Positions 8,175 to 15,000 of a stretch of 24,996 nt of DNA are shown here, one piece after another. Source of the stretch: Bacillota bacterium (GTDB lineage Bacteria; Bacillota; GCA-003054495; Carboxydocellales; JAJZTU01); the NCBI GenBank assembly GCA_021848765.1, contig JAJZTU010000011.1, positions 1-24,996 on the forward strand, written 5' to 3'. Within the stretch, counting starts at the first letter, position 1. Each line of letters opens with the position of its first letter. The position numbers were made by a program, and so were the translations under genes. A model generated the notes under the pieces. It had not been told where the DNA came from, searched no databases, and worked only from the letters and a program-made list of their open reading frames with translations.

Positions 8175-8915
8175 ATGCAAATTAGCAGGAGAACTTTTCT
8201 ATTGAGTACCCTTTTGGCGCCCTTGGCTGTCCTGGCAATTATGAGTAAACCTGACTCGCTGCTCAAGTCCTGGTCGGAACTGAACTATGGAGGCAAGGTC
8301 ATTTATTTTGGGGACAGTGAAGAAAAAGTAGTAGCCCTGACCTTTGATGATGGGCCTGATCCCAGGTTTACCCCCCAGGTTTTGGAGATTCTCACCAAGT
8401 ATAAGGTTCCGGCCACCTTCTTTGTAGTCGGTGCGCAAGTAGAACGCCATCCGGACCTGGTAAGGGAACAGGTGGCCCTGGGCCATGAACTGGCTAACCA
8501 TACTTACAGCCATCCTGAGCTTACCAAGGTTGCTTTACCTGAAGTTTTTGCAGAAATCCAAAAAGATCAGTTGACCATTTTAAGGTTCACCGGCACTAGC
8601 CCGTCCTTTTTTCGGCCGCCTAAAAAGCTCTATAATCAGGACATCATTAAGCTTGCCGGCAACTTAGGCCTGCCTACCGTTTTATGGACGGTATGTATTG
8701 AGAACCACAGTGTCAAGACTCCTGAGGCTATGGCCCGGCGAGTCATCGGGCAGGCGAAAAAAGGAGGCATCATCCTGGGCCATGATGGCAGATTGGACCG
8801 TCAGAAGACGGTCGATGCTTTACCGGCCATCATTGAAGGATATCAAAAAAAGGGCTACAGATTTGTAACCCTGTCAGAGCTTCTAAATGGGAAAGCTAGC
8901 CCAAAACCTTTGTAG
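8175..8915 (+). CDS. Polysaccharide deacetylase (CE4/NodB family), exported
   Basis: A 246-residue carbohydrate esterase 4 protein that should remove acetyl groups from a cell-wall or capsular glycan. The NodB motifs are present: TFDDGPDP with D58-D59, NHTYSH with metal ligands H109 and H113, FRPPKK, and GHDGR near the C-terminus. The N-terminus ISRRTFLLSTLLAPLAVLA is a hydrophobic export signal. Its SRRTFLL resembles the twin-arginine consensus, although this is not proof of Tat export. GGGAGGG precedes the ATG with suitable spacing. The 97-base gap to cobC holds no clear terminator, so read-through from the cobalamin operon is possible. The 3' end overlaps the convergent next gene by 20 bases. 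Confidence 0.9.
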   Translation: MQISRRTFLLSTLLAPLAVLAIMSKPDSLLKSWSELNYGGKVIYFGDSEEKVVALTFDDGPDPRFTPQVLEILTKYKVPATFFVVGAQVERHPDLVREQVALGHELANHTYSHPELTKVALPEVFAEIQKDQLTILRFTGTSPSFFRPPKKLYNQDIIKLAGNLGLPTVLWTVCIENHSVKTPEAMARRVIGQAKKGGIILGHDGRLDRQKTVDALPAIIEGYQKKGYRFVTLSELLNGKASPKPL

Positions 8916-9291
8916 CGGGAGCAGGGTCGCCGTCCTGGGGTTCGGCGGTAATGTAAATCTGCTTGAAGAAGGCTAAAGGATAACCCCCAATTTCCAAAGG
9001 GTTAAACCGGAAGATGAGAATTCCCTTGCCTTGGGGGTCTGTATTAAATGCTCCGGTACTAACCGTTGTTTCGGATTTGGGTTCTTCAAACCAGACTTCA
9101 TAGAAATGGTAGGGAGAGGTTACTCTATCATGAAGGGAGAGCAGGTTATTGGCGACAACCACCAGTTCGGACAAATTGTTAACCCTGCGCAGTAAGGCAA
9201 AAGCTAAGGCCGGCCTGCCCCGGTCTGCACGGAAATGGCTATTTAACTCCGTAAGCATCATTCTGATGGGTAAGTCCTGGCCCGGAGCCAT
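8896..9291 (-). CDS. Unassigned protein resembling the C-terminal domain of anti-sigma-K factor RskA
   Basis: A 131-residue protein with no membrane segment or signal. The pattern FYEVWFEEP, then STGAFNTDPQGKG, then IYITAEPQDGDPAPATKVL resembles the extracytoplasmic C-terminal domain of anti-sigma-K factors (YEVWL..., G.F..D..G.G, and ...T.EP.GG...P). The zinc-binding N-terminal anti-sigma domain and the transmembrane helix of RskA are absent, and no sigma factor gene is adjacent. I infer a free-standing relative of that beta-rich domain, with function unknown. The ATG at 9291 is preceded by GGAGG with seven-base spacing. It converges on the deacetylase gene and diverges from the CoA-binding protein gene. 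Confidence 0.7.
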   Translation of the reverse strand: MAPGQDLPIRMMLTELNSHFRADRGRPALAFALLRRVNNLSELVVVANNLLSLHDRVTSPYHFYEVWFEEPKSETTVSTGAFNTDPQGKGILIFRFNPLEIGGYPLAFFKQIYITAEPQDGDPAPATKVLG

Positions 9292-9398
9292 GTTTTCGCC
9301 TCCTTGTTCGTTCTTCCTTCATAATATGTAGTTCAGTAGTGTGATGCTCATTATTGCAGAGGATTTTCTGCCACTTTTGATAGCAAAGGAGGCTTTTT

Positions 9399-9818
9399 AT
9401 GAAAAATCCCCCGGATGCCCGTTTAAAAGAGCTGTTGGTACAGGCCCGGACAATTGCTGTGGTAGGTCTCTCGGCTAATGAAGAGCGAGCAAGCCATAGG
9501 GTTGCCAGGTATTTAAAAGAGCAGGGTTACCGGGTAATTCCCGTGAATCCTGCAGTGCAGGAAGTACTGGGCGAAAAGGCTTATGCTGCCCTTGAGGATA
9601 TTCCTGAACCGGTGGATATTGTGGACATTTTCCGGAAGACTGAGGATGTGCCGCCTATTGCGGAGAGTGCAGTTAAGATTGGGGCTAAAGTCCTTTGGCA
9701 GCAGGAGGGTGTTACCAGTGAAGAGGCAGCTAACTTCGCGGCAAAGGCCGGACTGGAAGTGGTTATGGACTGCTGCCTTAAGCTTGTACACCAGAAAATT
9801 TTCGGGGAAAAAGAATAG
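9399..9818 (+). CDS. CoA-binding domain protein (YccU-like)
   Basis: A 139-residue protein consisting of one CoA-binding Rossmann domain of the YccU type. Marks are TIAVVGLSANEERASHRVA (about residues 18-36), the GYRVIPVNP segment, VDIVDIFRKTEDV, a LWQQEGV segment, and the C-terminal VVMDCCLKLVHQ where family members usually have MDRCxK. Family members bind coenzyme A; no enzymatic role is established that I can name. The ATG is preceded by AGGAGG at six-base spacing. A strong terminator follows, so the gene is monocistronic. Confidence 0.88.
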   Translation: MKNPPDARLKELLVQARTIAVVGLSANEERASHRVARYLKEQGYRVIPVNPAVQEVLGEKAYAALEDIPEPVDIVDIFRKTEDVPPIAESAVKIGAKVLWQQEGVTSEEAANFAAKAGLEVVMDCCLKLVHQKIFGEKE

Positions 9819-9829
9819 TTGAATGGAGG

Positions 9830-9855
9830 AAGACGGCGACAGCCGTCTTTTTTCG
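9830..9855 (+). terminator. Rho-independent terminator behind the CoA-binding protein gene
   Basis: AAGACGGC (9830-9837) and GCCGTCTT (9842-9849) form a perfect eight-base stem with a GACA loop, followed by a run of T. It ends the + strand transcript just before the broken rhs fragment begins on the other strand. Confidence 0.93.
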
Positions 9856-9859
9856 TTCG

Positions 9860-10668
9860 TTAAGGAAATTGGGTAAAAGCGCTGCCCATATAAGCCATAG
9901 CACCGGGGGTGGCTACACTTGCTTTTACTTTGGCTACCGCCCCAGGCGGCTTCAGTTGTAAGGCTGACAGTCCCGTTCCCGCCGGTAAACCAGTAATTTA
10001 GGCCATTTTCAAAGCTGGAGTTCTCCACGTTGTCAAATTCGGTAATAATATTCCCCTCATTAGGGTCTATAGGCTTTTCTAACTGGGCACCGTCAAACCA
10101 GACAGTACCGCTGGCGTTCCAAAGTTCCAGGACAACGTAGATATAGACTGCCCCGGCAGGTGCGGTATTGGTTACTACCAGCCTGCTGTCACCGCTGCCG
10201 CTCCAGGTATCGGAATAAATGGATGTCATATAGTTCCAGTTGGCATCGTAAAACTCCAGTCCAATATCCACGCCGCCGGTTCCTGAGACATTCTGCATCC
10301 TGAAAGGTACAGACAAAGTAAACTGTTGGCCAGGGGTAACCGCAACATCCTGGTACAAATAAGCGGTGGTACCGGTCAGGCTGCTGATTTTGACACTCTT
10401 TTTACCAAAGAAAGCGGTGGTGCGGTCCACACTGATTGCAGGTATCACTCTCCAGCACCAAGCGCTCCTTGTGATAACAGGTGGTTCCGGAAGCAGTAGT
10501 CTTGCTGATTCTCAAGCCCCGGTAATCATATTCATTAGTCGCTACCGTAGCCATCACCTAACGCAGGGTACCCTGACGGGGGGGTTCTTCATTAAAGGAA
10601 TAGTTGAAGGTACCGTCACTGGTTAGGTTGCCGTTGGCTTCATAGGTGAAGCCGTTATTTTAGGAATT
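9860..10668 (-). pseudogene. Broken, rearranged fragment of a YD-repeat (rhs) gene
   Basis: Read on the minus strand, 10668 to about 10443 resembles the late YD-repeat part of the large gene (equivalent of about 13030-12815), including GFTYEANGNLTSDGTFNY and EYDYRGLRISKTTASGT. It carries an in-frame TAG and shortened coding between these blocks. At about 10441 it switches abruptly to a near-identical copy of the carbohydrate-binding-like region (10440-9879, equivalent of 14944-14381). A two-base deletion near 9930 shifts frame there, and a TAA at 9860-9862 follows a short unrelated tail. The block order is reversed relative to the intact gene. No start codon or full domain set remains, so this is a remnant rather than a gene, probably from a former tandem rhs copy. 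Confidence 0.85.
9879..10440. repeat. Direct repeat, copy 1 (partner 14381-14944)
   Basis: This stretch aligns with 14381-14944. From 9961 to 10440 the coordinate offset is constant at 4504, so there are no gaps. Between 9963 and 10336 I count about ten mismatches in 374 aligned bases; similarity is lower near both ends. Both copies have the same orientation. It covers the first and part of the second binding-module-like region of the YD-repeat protein. Confidence 0.95.
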
Positions 10669-10695
10669 GGCTATTTATGCCGGAACGGATTTGTG

Positions 10696-10704
10696 TGGTA
10701 TAAT
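10696..10704 (+). promoter_or_regulatory. Possible extended -10 promoter of the ATPase gene
   Basis: TGGTATAAT at 10696-10704 fits an extended -10 element (TGn followed by TATAAT) 78 bases upstream of the ATPase start. No good -35 hexamer lies at 16-18 bases upstream, as is common for extended -10 promoters. The call rests on motif only. Confidence 0.45.
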
Positions 10705-10781
10705 TTTGTGTAGAGCACAAAGTTCGATCAGTCAGTGTTAAACTAAACCACGTAGCTACATGAGGTAGGAGGTTTGGCCTA

Positions 10782-11504
10782 ATGCCTTTTTTAAAAGAAA
10801 TTAGTTTCAATTGGGGTTCCGTTCCAAAAAGCAAGAGATTCCCATTCAACATTTCTTCTTTGCGTGGTGTACAATCTATCCCCTTGAAGGAAAATGTTAC
10901 TTTTTTTATTGGAGAGAATGGTTCAGGGAAATCAACCCTACTTGAAGCTATTTCAACAAAATGTGGTTTTAGTAATCGGGGAGGTAGCCGAAACAACCTC
11001 TTGCTAGGTTCGGATGAAGAGTCAACTCTTGAGACAGTAATCAAATTGTCTTGGTTGCCCAAAGTAACAAACGGCTTCTTTTTCCGAGCAGAGACATTCT
11101 TTAACTTTGCAGGTTATCTTGATGAACTTGGTCCAGAAGTATATAAGTATTACGGTGGCAAATCTCTAAACAAGCAATCTCATGGGGAAGCGTTTCTATC
11201 ATTATTCGCACATAGATTTAACGGTAGGGGTCTTTATATTTTGGATGAGCCGGAGTCAGCTTTATCTCCACAGCGGCAACTGGTTTTCTTAAGAATTATG
11301 AGAGATCTTGAGCAAAAAGGTAAAGCCCAATTTATTATTGCCACCCATTCTCCCATTTTAATAGCCTATCCTAATGCTACCATTTATTCATTTGATGAAT
11401 CACCTTTGAGAGAAGTTCATTATTGGGAAACTGAACATTATCAAACAACAAAGAACTTTCTCAATGACCCGGAAAAATTTTTGAAGAGATTGTTTGAAGG
11501 CTAA
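10782..11504 (+). CDS. AAA/ABC-like ATPase of the COG3910 type
   Basis: A 240-residue single-domain ATPase with an ABC-type nucleotide-binding fold. The Walker A motif GENGSGKST is at residues 44-52, with a signature-like NKQSHGEAFLSLF near residue 130. Walker B is LYILDEPESAL with D155 and E156, and the switch histidine is H189 in ATHSP. There are no membrane segments, so it is not a transporter component by itself. Such stand-alone predicted ATPases recur in accessory regions and are related to RecF/OLD-type proteins; function and partner are unknown. AGGAGG lies nine bases before the ATG. The gene is visibly richer in A+T than the flanking core genes and lies between the two copies of the rhs-derived direct repeat, which suggests acquisition with the island. 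Confidence 0.88.
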   Translation: MPFLKEISFNWGSVPKSKRFPFNISSLRGVQSIPLKENVTFFIGENGSGKSTLLEAISTKCGFSNRGGSRNNLLLGSDEESTLETVIKLSWLPKVTNGFFFRAETFFNFAGYLDELGPEVYKYYGGKSLNKQSHGEAFLSLFAHRFNGRGLYILDEPESALSPQRQLVFLRIMRDLEQKGKAQFIIATHSPILIAYPNATIYSFDESPLREVHYWETEHYQTTKNFLNDPEKFLKRLFEG

Positions 11505-11618
11505 TGAGGCAAGTAGGCCTGGTCGGCCACGTGAAAAACTTTTTTACTTTGGGCTGAAGCTTTTTTGTTTCCCCTACAATCCTTCAATATTGAGGCTAGA
11601 AAATTTGCGAAAGGCTCA

Positions 11619-11654
11619 ATAAAAAAGAGAGTCAAGGAGAGACCTCCTTAACTC
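11619..11654 (-). terminator. Rho-independent terminator of the rhs operon
   Basis: Read on the minus strand, GAGT-x-AAGGAG pairs with CTCCTT-x-ACTC (arms 11644-11654 and 11629-11639, one mismatch, four-base loop). The 3' arm is followed by TCTTTTTTATT (complement of 11618-11628). It is placed ten bases behind the stop of the small gene downstream of rhs, so that gene and rhs probably end on one transcript. Confidence 0.85.
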
Positions 11655-11664
11655 ATTAACCCTA

Positions 11665-12054
11665 TTATTCAGATTTAGCTTCTTTTCCATCTAGAACTAA
11701 ACTACAAATATGAGGGTGTCTATCTTCAGCTTTTAACGCTTTTATAAGACCTAAGAGCATATCTTTCTTACGAGGTAAAATCTCCTCGAATTTTTTAATA
11801 AATTCCTCTTTAGAAATGCTAATATTGTGAAATCCTTTGTTAAATGCTAACGTACTTAGTAAATTTTCAAGGTTTTCTATTTCCTTTGCCGTAAATCCAT
11901 TGGTTAATAAAAAAAGTGAAAAGGAATCATAATTTGGATTTATTAAATCGATAAGACTAAGTATAGAGTCTAACATTAACTTTTGTTTAGTCTCAAGTTC
12001 AATAATCCTTTTTTCTAATTCCTGAATTTTTATATCCCGTTCATCTAAGCTCAT
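11665..12054 (-). CDS. Small protein downstream of the YD-repeat gene; candidate immunity protein
   Basis: A 129-residue, AT-rich gene. The protein begins with a likely coiled coil (IKIQELEKRIIELETKQKL, about residues 8-26), then helical segments including FLLTNGFTAKEIENLENLL and SKEEFIKKFEEILP. It has no signal peptide and no membrane segment, so it should be cytoplasmic. The layout of coiled coil plus helices loosely recalls DUF1878/YhaI-type proteins, but I would not assign it there. It starts 33 bases behind the rhs stop on the same strand, shares the AT-rich composition of the rhs tip, and has GGAGG upstream of its ATG. That is the usual place of an immunity gene in polymorphic toxin systems; immunity function is inference only. 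Confidence 0.75.
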   Translation of the reverse strand: MSLDERDIKIQELEKRIIELETKQKLMLDSILSLIDLINPNYDSFSLFLLTNGFTAKEIENLENLLSTLAFNKGFHNISISKEEFIKKFEEILPRKKDMLLGLIKALKAEDRHPHICSLVLDGKEAKSE

Positions 12055-12087
12055 TTAAGAAAGGCCTCCACAGTTAAAAAATTAGTT

Positions 12088-15000
12088 TTATAAGAAAAGC
12101 CATGAGACTTTTTCAACAAACATCTTAACTCCAAGACCAACATTAACTGCTGTAGGACGAGAAAGACCTTGACTAATTAAGACATTTACAACTTGGTGCT
12201 GTATTTCGTTTAGGAATATGTCTTCCCATCTAGACATACTTTCTAATAGACTAGCAATTCTAAGTGCATGAGTACTTAAAATTGTGGCAGTTCTTTTACC
12301 AAGCTGTTCTTCAACGAATCCAATAACTTTATATCTTACTAAATCAGATCGTAACAATTTAGCAGTATACCTTAAACCAAGTTTAAATATTTTTGTTTTT
12401 ATCCCATGTCCGCTAGGGTCTGTATATTTAATTGGATTACCGCTAGCGTATACATAAAGGTTTAATGTTTGCGGATCCTCATTAAGCCCCTTAAACGTAT
12501 CCTTGTTCAAAAACCTTCCCAGTTCCGGGCTATAGTACCGTGCCTTTAGGTAATATATTCCTGTCTCGCTGTCATAGTAATACCCGGCATAGCGGAAAGG
12601 CTGGTCGAAGGTACCGGTCTGACTAATCAGTTTACCCCAGGGATCGTACTTATAGGTCGCCACCCGGTTACCGGAGATATCCGTGACTGACAGGATGTCA
12701 CCCCTATGGTTGGTATGGGTATAATAGATGGCCCCGCCTTTTTCAATGGCCTGGAGTTGACCCTTGTCATCATAGATGTAGAGGGCCAGGGTGTTGCCGT
12801 TAGTATCACTTTCCCGCACCAGGCGTTCTTTGTCATCCCAGTGGTAGCGGATGGTGCCTGAAGCAGTTGTTTTGCTGATTCTAAGTCCCCGGTAATCGTA
12901 CTCATAAGTTGCTACCGTAGACCCGTCACTTACTCGGGTTACCCTAACCAAACGGTTTTCCCCATCATAGGCATAATTGAAATTCCCGTCACTGGTCAGA
13001 TTGCCGTTGGTATCATAGGTAAATCCTTGGTTGGTAATCTCGTTAGCCGCATTATAGGTAAATGTCCGGCTACCCTTTTGGGTTAGGTTGCCCACCGCAT
13101 CATAGGTGTATGTGGTATTGGCGCTAAATTCATCCGTCCAGCCGGTCAGGCGGTTTAAGGCATCATAGCTGAAGGATTGATAACCATCGGCTGAGGTCAT
13201 GCCGGTGATATTTCCGTTGGCATCATAGTAGTACTGAATTTTGGCTCCCCCGGGATTGCCTGAGTCGGCAATTTCCGAAACACGCCCGGCCCGGTCATAG
13301 CGCAAATGGGCAAAATAACCGTTGTTCCTGAAGATTCGAAAGGGACGGCCGGCTTCATCATAGATGAAATTTACTTGGTAGCCAAGGGGAGTGGTAAGGT
13401 AAAGGAGCTTGTTTGTTGAACTATACAAATAGGAAGTACTTTTACCGTTGGAATCAGTGATGGAAGTTATATTTCCTGCATTGTCCAGTCCGAAGTCCTG
13501 CCTGTAGCCAAAGAGGTCGGTAGCGCTGGTCAGACGGTTGGCCTTATCAAAGCTGTAGATATAACTTCTCGCTAGGTTGTCCGTTACCTGCTGAAGGTTA
13601 CTGGCAGTATCATACGAGAAATTATACTGGGTAGCTTCCGAAGAGTACCTCTTTTGAGTCAAATGGTTGGCCGCATCATAAGCATACAACACCTGCTTGC
13701 CGTCAGGCAAGGTGGTAGCTGAAAGGTTGCTGGAATCATCATAGCTGTTACTTAAGGTACGGTTCAAGGGGTCAGTAACCGAAGTAATTTGGTTCAACTC
13801 ATTGTAACCGAACAGAGTCCTGTAGGTGTTGTCAGTATCATTGAGACTCCGGCCGTCCCGGTAAGCAACCTGGAGGGATACCGGATCATAACCAAACCGA
13901 AAAACTTTACCCAGAGGGTCGGTAACTGAAGTCAAATTGTTTAAGGCATCATAGCCGAAATAGGTGATGTTACCTTTGGCGTCGTCCACCATGGTCCGGT
14001 TTCCTGCGGAATCATAGCCAAAATCCGTCCTGTTGCCCAGGGGGTCAGTAACAGCGGTAGCGTAATTGCCTGCCGCATCGTACTCCAACGTTGTGGTAGA
14101 GCTTGTGGTCAGCTTGATGTTGTCAAAGTAGGCAGTCCCACTGTCACCGTAGTTTACCCCGTACAGTACCACAGACGTAGTCCCGGCGGGAGGAGTAATT
14201 ACTTTGGCGTAGCGTGTGAAGTCCTGAGTTCCGGTTTGTTTGCCCATGTCCGCAAGGCCTAAATAAGTGTTGTTCCGGTCATAGAAATGGACTTGAATAA
14301 CGGCTCCGAAACCGGTATGGTTTACCGTCTTGATAAATCCGGATACAGTGAAGGGGTCGCCTGACCGGATCGGAATAAAGGCGCTGCCCATATAAGCCAT
14401 ACTGCCGGGACTGGATACACTTGCTTTTACACTGTTGCTGCCACCCCAGGCTGCCTCAGTGGTCAGGCTGACAGTCCCGTTCCCGCCGGTAAACCAGTAA
14501 TTTAAGCCATTTTCAAAGCTGGAGTTCTCTACGTTGTCAAATTCGGTAATAATATTCCCCTCATTAGTGTCTATAGGCTTTTCTAACTGTGCACCGTCAA
14601 ACCAGACAGTACCGCTGGCGTTCCAAAGTTCCAGGACAACGTAGGCATAGACTGCCCCGGCAGGTGCGGTATTGGTTACTACCAGCCTGCTGTCACCGCT
14701 GCCGCTCCAGGTATCGGAATAAGTGGATGTCATATAGTTCCAGTTGGCATCGTAAAACTCCAGGCCAATATCCACGCCGCCAGTTCCTGAGACATTCTGC
14801 ATCCTGAAAGGTACAGACAAAGTAAACTGTTGGCCGGGGGTAACCTGAACATATTGTGCCGCAGCAGCATATGTGCTGGTAAGGCTGCTGATTTTCAGGC
14901 TTTTCTCGGCAAAGAAGGCTGTGGTATTGTCGATACTGATTGCAGAGGCGGTTCCCCAATAGGACCAATGGTTGGGATTACCCAGGCCGTCGAGAAACTC

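Noticed and set aside
9513..10448. 311-codon open frame on the minus strand
   Set aside because: Only its first part is rhs-like. After the frameshift near 9930 it reads nonsense and runs antisense through the terminator and the CoA-binding protein gene, so it is not one gene.
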